From: Novosphingobium hassiacum
GTDB taxonomy: Bacteria; Pseudomonadota; Alphaproteobacteria; Sphingomonadales; Sphingomonadaceae
Reading direction: 5' to 3'
Assembly: GCF_014196055.1 (NCBI RefSeq)
Contig: NZ_JACICY010000002.1
Location: forward strand, 384,553-448,552
DNA: 64,000 bases
The position numbers and the translations under genes are program-made. Positions 1 to 9,548 of this stretch are shown here, piece by piece (position 1 is the first letter of the stretch; each line of letters opens with the position of its first letter). The notes under the pieces are model-generated. The model saw only the letters and a program-made list of their open reading frames with translations. It was not told the origin of the DNA and did no database searches.

Positions 1-15
1 TCAGCGCCGCGACGC

Positions 16-2631
16 TCACCCTTCCAGGCTCTTGGTCACCTGTTCGCGCACGTCGCGCGACAGGGTGGGGGCAGCCGCGATCCGTTCGAGTTCGGCGCGC
101 ATCAGGGCGGCGCGGGTCTCGTCCACCTTTTTCCAGCGGCCGAGCGACGACACGAAGCGCGCGGCGACGTTGGCGTTGATCGGGTCGAGCCGCAGGATCA
201 GGTCGGCGATCAGGCGATAGCCCTCGCCGCCTTCACGGTGGAAGGCCTGCGCGTTGACCGCATAGGCCATCCACAGCGCGCGGACGCGATTGGGGTTGGC
301 CATCGTGAAGTCGGGGTGCTGTGCCAGTGCCTTGACGTGCTCGGTCGCGTTGGGGTTGAGCGAGCCTGCCTGGAGCGAGAACCACTTGTCGATGACCAGC
401 ATGTTGCCGGCAAAGCGATCATGGAAATCGGCGAGCGCGGCTTCGCGTTCGGCGACGCTAAGGCTGCACAGAACCATCAGGGCCGACTGGCGGTCGGTCA
501 TATTGGTGGCGCTGTCGTACTGCGCCTTGGCGCGTGCGGCGGCTTCGGCGGGGTCTGCCGGGGCGAGATGGACCAGCGCCTGCGTCTTGAGTTTGCGCGC
601 GCCACGTGCGGCTGCGTCGAGGCTGTAGGGCACTGCGCTGCAACGGTCGTGCAGGGCGAGCCACTTGTCCTTCAGCGTTTCGCCCAGCCAGCGCTTGAGG
701 CCTTCGCGTTCGGCGAAGATGCGCGTGGGGTCGGCGCGGGTGAGCTGTTCGGCAAGGTAAGCCTCGCCCGGCAGGATCAGCAGTTCGCCGCGCATCAGAT
801 CGTCGAGCGCGGTGTCATCGAGGATCGCACCCATGGCATCGCCGATCGCGGCGCGCCCGGCAGCGCGCTCGGCATCGGACATCGTGCCCGAGATCGCGGC
901 AACGAGGTGGCGCACGATCAGCTGCTGCATCGCTTCGTAGCGCGCGAATGGATCATCGTCGTGCGCCGCGAGGAACACCAGATCGTCGGCGGTGATCGGC
1001 GCGGTGATCTCTACCGGGGCGGAGAAGCCGCGGTTGATCGACAGCACCGGCGCGTCGGCAAAGCCTTCGAAGGTGAAGGTCTGGCTGGGCTGGTCGAGAA
1101 CCAGCAGTTCCTCGCCGTGGTGCTGACCCGTCGCGCGGTCGAACAGCGCGGTGCGCAAGGGAATGACCATCGGTTGCTTGACCGGCTGGCCGGGGGTGGG
1201 GGCCATCGTCTGCGTCAGCGTGAGGGTGACGGTTGAGCCGGTGTGCGCCATTTCCACGGTAACCTTCGGCGTACCGGCCTGTTCGTACCAGCGGCGGAAC
1301 TGGGCGAGGTCGATGCCCGCGCCATCCTCGATGGCCTTGACGAAATCCTCGCACGTCGCGGCCTCGCCATCGTGGCGGTCGAAGTACAGTGAAGTGCCCT
1401 TGAGGAATCGCTCCATGCCGGTCAGCACGGTCATCATGCGGATGACTTCGGCGCCCTTGTTATAAACCGTGGCGGTGTAGAAGTTGCTGATTTCCTGATA
1501 GGAATCCGGGCGGATCGGGTGGGCGAGCGGGCCTGAATCCTCGGGGAACTGCGCCGCGCGCAGGACGCGGACGTCTTCGATCCGCTTGACCGGGGGTGAG
1601 CCGCGATCGGCGCTGAACTGCTGGTCGCGCAGGACGGTGAAGCCCTCCTTGAGCGAGAGCTGGAACCAGTCGCGGCAGGTCACGCGGTTGCCCGACCAGT
1701 TGTGGAAGTATTCGTGCGCGACCACGCCTTCGACCGCGTCGTAATCGCCGTCGGTGGCGGTTTCGGGGTCTGCCAGGATGTAGCGCGTGTTGAAGACGTT
1801 GAGGCCCTTGTTCTCCATCGCGCCGGCGTTGAAATCGCTGACCGCGACGATGTTGAAGATGTCGAGATCGTATTCGCGGCCGTAGACGTCCTCGTCCCAC
1901 TTCATCGAGGCGATGAGCGAGCGCATGGCGTGATCGGTGCGCTCCTCGTCGCCCGCGCGGACGTAGATCGCGAGGCTGACCTTGCGGCCGTTCATCGTGG
2001 TGAAGCTGTCGCGGTTGGCCACGAGATCACCCGCGACCAGCGCGAACAGGTAGGAGGGCTTCGGCCAGGGATCGTGCCATTCGGCCCAGTGCGTGTCGTC
2101 GGGGCCATCGCCTGAATCGGTCGGGTTGCCGTTGGACAGCAGGACCGGAAAAGCAGCCTTGTCGCCGGACATGCGCACCGAGTAGACCGAAAGCACATCG
2201 GGGCGGTCGGGGAAGAAAGTGATCCGGCGGAAGCCCTCGGCTTCGCACTGGGTGCAGAGCAGGCCGTTCGACGCGTAGAGGCCGGAAAGCTGGGTGTTGG
2301 CGGTGGGATCGATCAGCGTTTCGATGCCGATATCGTGCGCATCGCCGGGCAGGTCGATGACCAGATCGGACCCGTCCATGTGCCAATCGTTGTGCGGATG
2401 GCCGTCGACAGTGATCGCCTTCGCTTCAAGCGCATCGCCATTGAGGCGCAGTTGCGTGGTGGCGTCTCCTGCGGGATTCCTGCGCACCTTGAGCGTGGAC
2501 TGCACCTTCGTCGCATCGAGCGAGAGCGCGAAATTGAGCGCGATCTGCGGGATCAGCCATTCGGGGGGACGATAGTCCGCGCGGTGGATCACGGGCGGCG
2601 GGGCGAATGGTGCGCTGGACAGATCGTTCAT
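16..2631 (-). CDS. pepN: Aminopeptidase N (M1 family)
   Basis: Zinc metallo-aminopeptidase of the M1 family, 871 residues, which removes N-terminal amino acids from peptides in the cytoplasm. The substrate-recognition motif GAMEN (in NAGAMENKGLNVFN) and the zinc site HEYFHNW followed about 18 residues later by the third zinc ligand in LKEGF are intact. Length is normal for the proteobacterial PepN clade with its C-terminal helical domain. The ATG at 2631 (MNDLSSAPF) is chosen over an upstream TTG in the same frame because it gives the usual N-terminus. The gene is divergent from the epimerase gene, with under 50 bp between their starts. Confidence 0.96.
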   Translation of the reverse strand: MNDLSSAPFAPPPVIHRADYRPPEWLIPQIALNFALSLDATKVQSTLKVRRNPAGDATTQLRLNGDALEAKAITVDGHPHNDWHMDGSDLVIDLPGDAHDIGIETLIDPTANTQLSGLYASNGLLCTQCEAEGFRRITFFPDRPDVLSVYSVRMSGDKAAFPVLLSNGNPTDSGDGPDDTHWAEWHDPWPKPSYLFALVAGDLVANRDSFTTMNGRKVSLAIYVRAGDEERTDHAMRSLIASMKWDEDVYGREYDLDIFNIVAVSDFNAGAMENKGLNVFNTRYILADPETATDGDYDAVEGVVAHEYFHNWSGNRVTCRDWFQLSLKEGFTVLRDQQFSADRGSPPVKRIEDVRVLRAAQFPEDSGPLAHPIRPDSYQEISNFYTATVYNKGAEVIRMMTVLTGMERFLKGTSLYFDRHDGEAATCEDFVKAIEDGAGIDLAQFRRWYEQAGTPKVTVEMAHTGSTVTLTLTQTMAPTPGQPVKQPMVIPLRTALFDRATGQHHGEELLVLDQPSQTFTFEGFADAPVLSINRGFSAPVEITAPITADDLVFLAAHDDDPFARYEAMQQLIVRHLVAAISGTMSDAERAAGRAAIGDAMGAILDDTALDDLMRGELLILPGEAYLAEQLTRADPTRIFAEREGLKRWLGETLKDKWLALHDRCSAVPYSLDAAARGARKLKTQALVHLAPADPAEAAARAKAQYDSATNMTDRQSALMVLCSLSVAEREAALADFHDRFAGNMLVIDKWFSLQAGSLNPNATEHVKALAQHPDFTMANPNRVRALWMAYAVNAQAFHREGGEGYRLIADLILRLDPINANVAARFVSSLGRWKKVDETRAALMRAELERIAAAPTLSRDVREQVTKSLEG

Positions 2632-2675
2632 GGCGCTGAACTTAGGAACGCTTAGCCAAAGCGGCAATCGCGGTT

Positions 2676-3539
2676 ATGAACCTTTCGATGAACAGCATGC
2701 TGATTTTCGGAATGGGCTACACCGCGCAAGTGCTGGCGGCACGGTTGCGCGGGGCCGGGTGGCTGGTGCGCGGCACGGGGAGCGCAGGCGACATCGCGTT
2801 CAATGATGGCGGTGCGGTGCGTGAGGCGCTGGGTGCGGCAACGCATGTGCTGTCGTCGGTGCCGCCGTTGCGCGCGGGCGGTGGCGATCCGGTGCTGGAT
2901 ACTTACGGCGCGGATATCGCTGCGAGCGGGGTGGAATGGATCGGGTATCTGTCCTCGACCGGGGTCTATGGCGATGCGGGTGGCGCGTGGGTCGATGAAA
3001 GCGCTGTCGTGGGGCAAGGGCGGCGCACCGCGCGGGCTGCGGCGGATCTCGACTGGCAGGCGCTGGATCGCCGCGTGCGGGTGTTCCGCTTGCCCGGAAT
3101 CTACGGGCCGGGGCGCAGCGCGCTCGACCGGGTGGCGGAGGGCCGGGCGCACCGGATCGCCATTCCCGATCAGGTGTTCAGCCGGGTCCATGTCGATGAT
3201 ATCACCAGTGGGGTGATCGCCTCGTTCACGGGGCCTGCGGGGGTCTACAATCTGGCGGACGACCTGCCGTGCAGCCAGAACGCGGTGATCGAAGAGGCGG
3301 CGCGGTTGCTGGGGTGCGAGGCGCCTGTGATGCAGTCACTCGAACAGGCGAACCTATCGCCGATGGCGCTGGCGTTCTATGCCGAAAACCGGCGCGTGGC
3401 GAATGGCAAGGCGAAGCGGGTGCTCGGCTGGAGCCCTGCCCATCCGACCTATCGCGAGGGCTTGCGCGCCTTGAGGGCGAGCACCAGCCCGACCATGACC
3501 AGCACCGATCCGGCGGCGGCGATCAGCGACCAGCGGTAG
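2676..3539 (+). CDS. NAD(P)-dependent epimerase/reductase (SDR, YeeZ-like)
   Basis: Extended short-chain dehydrogenase-like protein of 287 residues. A Rossmann start (MLIFGMGYTAQVLAARL) is followed by YLSSTGVYGD and RLPGIYGPGR, the usual Thr/Tyr region and substrate loop of atypical SDRs, then HVDDI. The active-site YxxxK is not obvious, as is common in the YeeZ-type subgroup, so the substrate is unknown. Three Met codons (2676, 2688, 2697) could serve as start; the first is kept without strong evidence. The 3' end overlaps the convergent EamA gene by about 90 bp. Confidence 0.8.
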   Translation: MNLSMNSMLIFGMGYTAQVLAARLRGAGWLVRGTGSAGDIAFNDGGAVREALGAATHVLSSVPPLRAGGGDPVLDTYGADIAASGVEWIGYLSSTGVYGDAGGAWVDESAVVGQGRRTARAAADLDWQALDRRVRVFRLPGIYGPGRSALDRVAEGRAHRIAIPDQVFSRVHVDDITSGVIASFTGPAGVYNLADDLPCSQNAVIEEAARLLGCEAPVMQSLEQANLSPMALAFYAENRRVANGKAKRVLGWSPAHPTYREGLRALRASTSPTMTSTDPAAAISDQR

Positions 3540-4381
3540 CCTTCGAACATCGTCGAGAGCACCATCGCGACGACCGGCACGAGCACGCCGTTGTAGGCAC
3601 CGCGCCCTGCTCCCAGTCGTTGCAACAGGCGGAAATAGAGCGGGAAGGTGACGACCGAGCCGATCAGGGCGAGATAGATCACGCCGAACAGATAGGCGGG
3701 GCTGGTGTCGAACTGCGGTGAGCCTTCGACGGTCCACGCAAATGCGCCGTCGATGAGCGCGCCGAACAGCATGGCCCATGCGAGCAGCGGGACCATCGGC
3801 TGGTGACGCGCCCCGGAGCTGGCCTGCAGCACGTTGGCGGATGAGGCGCTGAGCAGGGCGGCGGCGGTGAGCGCGATACCGACGAGGACTTTGCCCTCGG
3901 GCGGGGCCATGCGGTATTCGTGGAGCAGCAACAGCGCGATGCCGACGCCCGCTACCGCTGACCCGGCGAGAAAGCCGCGCGTGATCGGCTGCTTGAGGAA
4001 AAGCCAGCCGAGCAAGGCGTTGGGCACCATCAGCAGCGCGAACAGCACCGCGACTATCCCTGAGGTCAGGTGCTGTTCGGCGCGATAGACGAACTGGAAG
4101 TTCATCACGAACTGCGCGAGGCCGAGCAGCGCGGCGATACGCAGGCCGGCAGCGTTTATGCGCAACGATTCGCGCCGGATCAGCGCGAGTGCGCCCATGC
4201 CGATGGCGGCGACGATGAACCGCCAGGTGACCGACCAGCTTGGCGGGACCGCGCCGATCTGGTCCTTGATCACCAGCCAGGTCGAACCCCAGATCAGCGC
4301 GACGATGAAGAACGGACCTGCGACGCTCAGCTGCCAGAAGCGCGCGTGGCCGGGGAGTTCATGTTCCGGATCGGCGCTCAC
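3449..4381 (-). CDS. EamA/DMT-family transporter
   Basis: Inner-membrane permease of the drug/metabolite transporter superfamily, 310 residues with about ten hydrophobic segments and two EamA halves (for example IWGSTWLVIK near the N-terminus, typical of EamA repeat 1). It probably exports an amino acid or another small metabolite. The GTG at 4381 is chosen because it overlaps the TGA of the threonine aldolase gene (GTGA), implying translational coupling; the open frame further upstream lies antisense to nothing plausible and lacks family similarity. Coupling to an amino-acid lyase suggests an amino-acid-related substrate, which is inference. Confidence 0.88.
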   Translation of the reverse strand: MSADPEHELPGHARFWQLSVAGPFFIVALIWGSTWLVIKDQIGAVPPSWSVTWRFIVAAIGMGALALIRRESLRINAAGLRIAALLGLAQFVMNFQFVYRAEQHLTSGIVAVLFALLMVPNALLGWLFLKQPITRGFLAGSAVAGVGIALLLLHEYRMAPPEGKVLVGIALTAAALLSASSANVLQASSGARHQPMVPLLAWAMLFGALIDGAFAWTVEGSPQFDTSPAYLFGVIYLALIGSVVTFPLYFRLLQRLGAGRGAYNGVLVPVVAMVLSTMFEGYRWSLIAAAGSVLVMVGLVLALKARKPSR

Positions 4382-5394
4382 AATGCAGCGATCGCGCGGG
4401 CGAGTGCGCTGACTTGTGCGGGGTCGCTGTTCCAGGCGGTAACGAGGCGTGCGGCTCCGGGCGCTCCGGCGGGCGCGGTCCAGTCGTAGAAATCGAACCC
4501 TTGCGCGCGCAAGGCGTCCTGCTCGGCTGGAGACATCACGACGAAGATCTCGTTCGCCTCGACCGGGTGGAACACGCGTGCACCGCATGCAGCGGCGATT
4601 TCCTGCGCGGCATCGTTGGCGGCGCGGGCATTGTCGAGCCACAGGTCGCGCTCGATCATCGCGAGGACTTGCGCGGCGAGGTAGCGGCCCTTGGACTGGA
4701 GGTGTCCGGCGCGCTTGCGGCGGTAGCGCACGACATTGGCGAGTTCCATGTCGAAAAACACCAGCGCCTCGGCGTTCATGCCGCCGTTCTTGACGCAGCC
4801 GAAGCTGAGCACATCGACGCCTGCCTGCGCGGTGAGTTCGGCGGGGTGGCAGCCCAGATGCGCGACCGCGTTGGCAAAGCGCGCACCGTCCATGTGCAGG
4901 CCAAGGCCCCGGCCTTGCGCGAGTGAGCCGATCGCGGCGATCTCTTCAGGCGTGTAGACGCGGCCATATTCGGTGGCCTGCGTGATCGAAATGGCGTGAG
5001 GCTGGACCTGATGCACGTCGTCACGGATCGGGTCGATCAGGGTGCGGATGGCTTGCTGCGTCAGCTTGGCGCCTTCGCCATCGGCCAGCATCAGCTTGGC
5101 ACCGTGCGTGTAGAAGCCTGGCGCGCCGCCTTCGTCCATCTCGATATGGGCTTCGCGGTGGCACACCACGCCGCCGTGGGGCGGGACCATCGCGGCGAGC
5201 GCGAGGCAGTTCGCCGCCGTTCCCGTAGCGACCCAGAGCGCGGCGCATTCGGTACCGAACAGGTCGGAGAACGCCTCGTCCAGCCTTTGCGAGAGCGCAT
5301 CGCCATCGTAGCCCGAATCGGGGGCGTCGGCGGCGTGCATCGCCTCCCACACGCGGGGGTGGACGGCGGCGGCATTGTCGGAAAAGAATTTCAT
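4378..5394 (-). CDS. Low-specificity L-threonine aldolase / beta-eliminating lyase family
   Basis: PLP-dependent fold-type I enzyme of 338 residues, expected to cleave L-threonine or allo-threonine to glycine and acetaldehyde. It starts with the family signature MKFFSDN; LHMDGARFANA carries the PLP-nitrogen Asp, and the cofactor lysine is in SFGCVKNGGMNAEA. The ATG at 5394 fits the family start better than the TTG at 5406. It is the first gene of a two-gene unit with the overlapping EamA exporter. Confidence 0.92.
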   Translation of the reverse strand: MKFFSDNAAAVHPRVWEAMHAADAPDSGYDGDALSQRLDEAFSDLFGTECAALWVATGTAANCLALAAMVPPHGGVVCHREAHIEMDEGGAPGFYTHGAKLMLADGEGAKLTQQAIRTLIDPIRDDVHQVQPHAISITQATEYGRVYTPEEIAAIGSLAQGRGLGLHMDGARFANAVAHLGCHPAELTAQAGVDVLSFGCVKNGGMNAEALVFFDMELANVVRYRRKRAGHLQSKGRYLAAQVLAMIERDLWLDNARAANDAAQEIAAACGARVFHPVEANEIFVVMSPAEQDALRAQGFDFYDWTAPAGAPGAARLVTAWNSDPAQVSALARAIAAL

Positions 5395-5465
5395 CGGAAA
5401 CCGCAATGTCGGCGCGCACGTTTGGGGTCAAGCCCAGCACTTCGGGTCAAGCAAGGAGAAGCGGC

Positions 5466-5765
5466 ATGGCAGACAAAGCAGATGTTACGATTACCCATTT
5501 CGATCAGGGCGCGCGTGGCGAATATCACGCCAAGGTTGAGGGCAGTGATGTCATCGGACGGCTGACCTACAGCCAGAAGGGCGATGTCGTGACTGCGGAC
5601 CATACGCTCGTGCCGCCAGAAATTGGTGGGCGCGGGGTTGCGGCGCAACTGGTCGAGGCGCTGATCGCCGATGCGCGCAAGATGGGCTTCAAGATCGTGC
5701 CGCAGTGCAGCTATGTGGACGTTGCATTCCGCCGCCACCCGGAATGGGCGGACCTGCGCGCCTGA
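5466..5765 (+). CDS. GCN5-like N-acetyltransferase (YjdJ type)
   Basis: Compact 99-residue acetyltransferase-fold protein (Gcn5-like, PF14542 type). The acetyl-CoA loop appears as GGRGVAAQLVEALIADAR, followed by the conserved PQCSYVDVAFRRHPEW, where these small proteins carry a Cys-Ser-Tyr motif. The start at 5466 is supported by AGGAG about eight bases upstream. The substrate is unknown. It lies between the divergent aldolase gene and the convergent histidine kinase gene. Confidence 0.85.
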   Translation: MADKADVTITHFDQGARGEYHAKVEGSDVIGRLTYSQKGDVVTADHTLVPPEIGGRGVAAQLVEALIADARKMGFKIVPQCSYVDVAFRRHPEWADLRA

Positions 5766-5774
5766 GCAAGGGCT

Positions 5775-6743
5775 TCAGGCGTCGTTCGCGATCGGCAGGC
5801 TCAACGTGGCGTCCAGTCCGTTCTCGACCCAGTCGATCGCGAACGTGGCGCCGCGCGCCTTGCAGATACGGTCGATCAGCCGGAGTCCCTGACCGCCGAC
5901 CCGGGACGTCGATTCGACGCGCGTGTCCGAACGCTCCTGCCAACGAATGACGTGGCTGTCGCCCGAGGTGCGCGAATCGACTGCGATGCGGCCGCCCATG
6001 CCGATGGCGCCATGCTTGGTCGAGTTGACCGTCAGTTCACCGATCACGAGCGAGATCACGTCTGCATGTTCGCGTGAGACGGCCAGTTCGTCATTGCACA
6101 CCAGACTGACGGTCTGACGACCACCGTCCTGAAAGGGTGAGACGAGCGTCGACAGAAGATCCGACACGTCGGCTTCCTCGCGCTCATCGGAAAAAAGAGT
6201 CTGGGCGCGGGCCAGAGCCGAAATGCGCGCTACCATCTCGTCGGCGAATGCGGAATTTTCGGCGTGGCCCCGCGCAATCGTGCGCAGCATGGAACAGACG
6301 ATGGCAAAGCTGTTCTTCAGGCGGTGGCGCATCTCAGCGAGGAGAATCTGCAGGGCTTCACGGTCGGCATGAAGCTGGCTGACGTCGCGTGAGATCGAGA
6401 TGAAGCCCGCCGCAGTGCCGTCTGGTGCCTTGACCGGGGAGACGCTGATTTCCCACCAGCGCGGCGTGCCTTTGGCTGTCGGGCAGAACGCCTCGATGCG
6501 CGAAACCTTACCAGATGCTGCCGTCTCCATCGCGTCACGGATCAGGGCGCGAGACTCCTCGGGCCAGAGCATCGCCCATTCGGTATCCTTGATCGGATTG
6601 AAATCGGCGATCTCCATGGCACACAGGCCATTCGGATTCATCCACAGCAGCCCACCATCCGGCCCGACGAGTTTGACGCAATCGGTGCTCTGTTCAAGGA
6701 CGAGCGACAGGCTTTCGGGGGAGAGGTTGGCAGACTTCAACAT
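5775..6743 (-). CDS. PAS-domain sensor histidine kinase (HisKA_2/HWE-like)
   Basis: Soluble sensor kinase of 322 residues with no transmembrane segment. Residues about 10-125 form a PAS domain (VLEQSTDCVKLVGPDG ... WWEISVSPVKAPDGTAAGFISISRD). The phospho-acceptor box is EMRHRLKNSFA with His140, followed by an ATPase domain with N-box GELTVNSTKHGA and a G-box-like GGQGLRLID. The HRLKN form is typical of the HisKA_2/HWE kinases that serve the general stress and light responses of alphaproteobacteria. No response regulator is adjacent, so it is an orphan here. The ATG at 6743 begins MLKSANLSPESL; the frame upstream of it runs into the tRNA. Confidence 0.88.
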   Translation of the reverse strand: MLKSANLSPESLSLVLEQSTDCVKLVGPDGGLLWMNPNGLCAMEIADFNPIKDTEWAMLWPEESRALIRDAMETAASGKVSRIEAFCPTAKGTPRWWEISVSPVKAPDGTAAGFISISRDVSQLHADREALQILLAEMRHRLKNSFAIVCSMLRTIARGHAENSAFADEMVARISALARAQTLFSDEREEADVSDLLSTLVSPFQDGGRQTVSLVCNDELAVSREHADVISLVIGELTVNSTKHGAIGMGGRIAVDSRTSGDSHVIRWQERSDTRVESTSRVGGQGLRLIDRICKARGATFAIDWVENGLDATLSLPIANDA

Positions 6744-6854
6744 TGAACCAGCCCCTCGTGCATTCGTGCATAAAGCACAAACAAAGGCAAAGTTCCATAA
6801 GCCGGCATCCGGTTCAGCTGTACGAAGGTGAAGGATGTGCCTGATGCCGGGAAA

Positions 6855-6929
<75 letters not shown>

Positions 6930-7089
6930 ACACCATTTCCAAGACAGCCCATGACCGCGCTCGAAAGGGCGGGCTGGGCAGGGGCGGGCTAATGGCTGCG
7001 GGGGGATGCTTTGTCAAGCAGGCGTTGCCCGACCATTTGACAGTGCGGGGCTTGCGGTCTGGAGAGGACGGCGGCAATCATGTGGTGAA

Positions 7090-7245
7090 ATGACCGACAG
7101 CAAAACGAACGCCAGCCGCGAAGAGCGCCTTGCCGCGCGGCTGCGCGAGAACCTCAAGCGGCGAAAAGCGCAGGCCAGAGCGCTCGATACGGATGGCGAA
7201 TCCGCCCCGTTACAGGAAAGCGGCCTTTCCAATCCCGACACGTGA
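7090..7245 (+). CDS. Small charged hypothetical protein
   Basis: Conserved-looking 51-residue protein, MTDSKTNASREERLAARLRE onward, rich in Arg, Lys and Glu with a predicted amphipathic helix (LAARLRENLKRRKAQARAL). It has no signal peptide and no recognised domain. GTGGTGAAATG gives only a weak ribosome binding site. It lies between the tRNA and gpmA on the same strand as gpmA. Function unknown; the helix might bind nucleic acid, but that is only a charge-based guess. Confidence 0.6.
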   Translation: MTDSKTNASREERLAARLRENLKRRKAQARALDTDGESAPLQESGLSNPDT

Positions 7246-7287
7246 CGCTAGGGGCCGCGTGACATTTCAACAGCACAGGATGCCCCG

Positions 7288-7974
7288 ATGCCCCGCCTGA
7301 TCCTGATCCGTCACGGCCAGTCGCAGTGGAACCTCGAGAACCGCTTCACCGGCTGGTGGGACGTGGACGTGACCGAAAAGGGCGCGGCCGAGGCTTTTGC
7401 GGCGGGCCAACTGCTCAAGGACAAGGGCGTCCTGCCGACGCTGGCGTTCACCTCGCTTCAGACCCGCGCGATCAAGACGCTGCATCTGGCGCTGGAAGCG
7501 ATGGGGCGTCTGTGGGTTCAGGAAGACAAGGACTGGCGCCTGAACGAGCGGCACTATGGCGGGCTGACCGGGCTCGACAAGGTCGAGACCGCGGCCAAGC
7601 ATGGCGACGATCAGGTCAAGGTCTGGCGCCGCAGCTTCGACATTCCGCCGCCGGTGCTGGACAAGTCGAGCGAATTCGATCTGTCGGCCGATCCGCGTTA
7701 TGCCGGGATCGCGGTGCCTGCGACCGAAAGCCTGAAAGATACCATCGCCCGCGTGCTGCCATGCTGGAACGAGAAGATCGCGCCGGCGCTGAAGGCAGGC
7801 GAAACGGTGATCGTATCCGCACACGGCAATTCATTGCGCGCGCTGGTCAAGCACCTGTCGGGCATTTCGGACGCCGACATTACCGGTTTGGAGATCCCGA
7901 CCGGACAGCCGATCATCTATGAACTTGACGACAACCTGGCGGAAGTCGAACGCTATTACCTGTCGGAGCGTTGA
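7288..7974 (+). CDS. gpmA: 2,3-bisphosphoglycerate-dependent phosphoglycerate mutase
   Basis: Glycolytic enzyme interconverting 3- and 2-phosphoglycerate, 228 residues. The phosphohistidine motif RHGQSQWN (family LIRHGES/Q) lies at residues 8-15. The conserved LNERHYGGLTGLDK and the second catalytic histidine in SAHGNSLRALVKHL are present. The start ATG follows a purine-rich stretch and yields the standard MPRLILIRHG N-terminus. Length matches the dPGM family. Confidence 0.97.
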   Translation: MPRLILIRHGQSQWNLENRFTGWWDVDVTEKGAAEAFAAGQLLKDKGVLPTLAFTSLQTRAIKTLHLALEAMGRLWVQEDKDWRLNERHYGGLTGLDKVETAAKHGDDQVKVWRRSFDIPPPVLDKSSEFDLSADPRYAGIAVPATESLKDTIARVLPCWNEKIAPALKAGETVIVSAHGNSLRALVKHLSGISDADITGLEIPTGQPIIYELDDNLAEVERYYLSER

Positions 7975-8004
7975 AGCGCGCCGCAGCCTGAAAGGGGCGG
8001 GGGG

Positions 8005-8490
8005 ATGAATACCGAACCGCTGGTCGCCATCGTCATGGGCAGCCAGTCCGACTGGGAAACGATGCAGAATGCCGCCGCCGTGCTTAAAAAGCTCGGTGTG
8101 GCGCATGAATGCCGCATCGTCTCGGCGCACCGTACGCCCGACCGGCTGGTCGAATTCGCCAAGACCGCACACCTCCAAGGCTTCAAGGTGGTGATCGCGG
8201 GCGCAGGCGGTGCGGCGCATCTGCCGGGCATGGTTGCCTCGATGACGCACCTGCCGGTGCTGGGCGTGCCGGTAGAATCCAAGGCCTTGAAGGGCATGGA
8301 TTCGCTATTGTCGATCGTGCAGATGCCGGGCGGGATACCGGTCGGCACATTGGCCATCGGCGTTCCGGGCGCGACCAATGCGGGTATTCTGGCGGCGTCG
8401 ATTCTGGCGACAGCGGACGATGCGCTGGCGCAGCGATTGATCGCCTTCCGCACCGCGCAAACCGAATCGGTTGTGGAGAAGCCCGTCTGA
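8005..8490 (+). CDS. purE: N5-carboxyaminoimidazole ribonucleotide mutase
   Basis: Class I PurE of 161 residues, which converts N5-CAIR to CAIR in purine synthesis. The N-terminal GSQSDWETM loop, the AHRTPDR motif with the catalytic His, and [12 protein letters not shown] are all present. A strong GGGGCGGGGGG purine stretch precedes the ATG. Its stop overlaps the start of purK by one base (TGATG), so the two partner enzymes are translationally coupled. Confidence 0.97.
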   Translation: MNTEPLVAIVMGSQSDWETMQNAAAVLKKLGVAHECRIVSAHRTPDRLVEFAKTAHLQGFKVVIAGAGGAAHLPGMVASMTHLPVLGVPVESKALKGMDSLLSIVQMPGGIPVGTLAIGVPGATNAGILAASILATADDALAQRLIAFRTAQTESVVEKPV

Positions 8491-9548
8491 TGATCGCTCC
8501 GGGTGAGACGATCGGCATTCTGGGGGGCGGGCAGCTTGGCCGGATGATCGCGCTGGCTGCGGCGAACCTTGGCTATCGCTGCCATGTCTATGCGCCCGAG
8601 CCCGATCCGATCGCAGCGGACGTCTGTGCGGCATTCACGCAGGGCGAATTCGATGACGAGGCAGCGCTCGCGGCCTTTGCCGAGCACTGCGCGGTGGTGA
8701 CGTACGAGTTCGAGAACGTGGCGGCGGGGCCGCTGGGCGCGATTATGCCCAACGCGCGGCTGCATCCGCCAGCACGCGCTCTCGAAGTGGCGCAGGACCG
8801 GGTTGCCGAGAAGACTTTCGTCGAAGCGCTGGGCGGAATGCCTGCGCCTTGGGCCAAGGTCGATTCGCGCGATGATCTGAAGGCGGCGGTTGCGCGCATC
8901 GGCGCTCCGGGTATCCTCAAGACGCGGCGCGACGGCTATGACGGTAAGGGCCAGTGGCGGATCATGCAAGGTGCGGATGCCGACACGCTCGACCTTGCCG
9001 ATGTGCCGCTGATCTACGAAGGCTTCGTGACTTTTGCCGCGGAATTCTCGGTTATTCTCGTGCGCACATCGGCGGGTGAGGTGCGCTTCTGGGATAGCGC
9101 CGAGAACGTGCACAAGAACGGCATTCTTGATCGTTCGACCGTGCCCGCAGCGCAAGTGATCCGCGATCAGGTGGACGCGGCGCGCGGCCTTGCGGGCAAG
9201 GTTGCCGATGCGTTGAATTACGTCGGCGTGCTCACGCTGGAGTTCTTCGCGACCGACGCTGGCCCCGTGTTCAACGAGATGGCGCCGCGCGTGCACAATT
9301 CCGGGCACTGGAGCATCGAGGGCGCGCTCACCAGCCAGTTCGAGAACCACGTCCGCGCGATTTGCGGCCTGCCGCTAGGCTCGACCGCGCTCGCCGCCAA
9401 GGGCGTGGTCATGGACAACCTGATCGGCGACGACGCGCACGATTGGCCCGCGATCCTGTCGGACCCGGCGAACCACCTGCACTTGTACGGCAAGGCGGCG
9501 GTGCGTCCGGGCCGCAAGATGGGGCATGTGACCCGGCTGGTGCTGTGA
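8490..9548 (+). CDS. purK: N5-carboxyaminoimidazole ribonucleotide synthase
   Basis: ATP-grasp enzyme of 352 residues making N5-CAIR from AIR, bicarbonate and ATP, the substrate of PurE. It opens with the dinucleotide-like loop TIGILGGGQLGRMIA. ATP-grasp segments are ILKTRRDGYDGKGQ and NEMAPRVHNSGHWSIEGALTSQ, the latter carrying the metal-binding and product-site residues. The ATG at 8490 overlaps the purE stop. Its own stop overlaps the GTG of folA. Confidence 0.97.
   Translation: MIAPGETIGILGGGQLGRMIALAAANLGYRCHVYAPEPDPIAADVCAAFTQGEFDDEAALAAFAEHCAVVTYEFENVAAGPLGAIMPNARLHPPARALEVAQDRVAEKTFVEALGGMPAPWAKVDSRDDLKAAVARIGAPGILKTRRDGYDGKGQWRIMQGADADTLDLADVPLIYEGFVTFAAEFSVILVRTSAGEVRFWDSAENVHKNGILDRSTVPAAQVIRDQVDAARGLAGKVADALNYVGVLTLEFFATDAGPVFNEMAPRVHNSGHWSIEGALTSQFENHVRAICGLPLGSTALAAKGVVMDNLIGDDAHDWPAILSDPANHLHLYGKAAVRPGRKMGHVTRLVL

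Noticed and set aside
238..1236. Long open frame of 332 codons on the + strand opposite pepN
   Set aside because: It mirrors pepN in the antisense frame typical of GC-rich DNA; composition is Gly/Arg/His-rich with no domain, while pepN has all catalytic motifs.
7956..9350. 464-codon minus-strand frame across purE-purK
   Set aside because: Antisense to two clearly real genes; His/Arg-rich translation without any motif.
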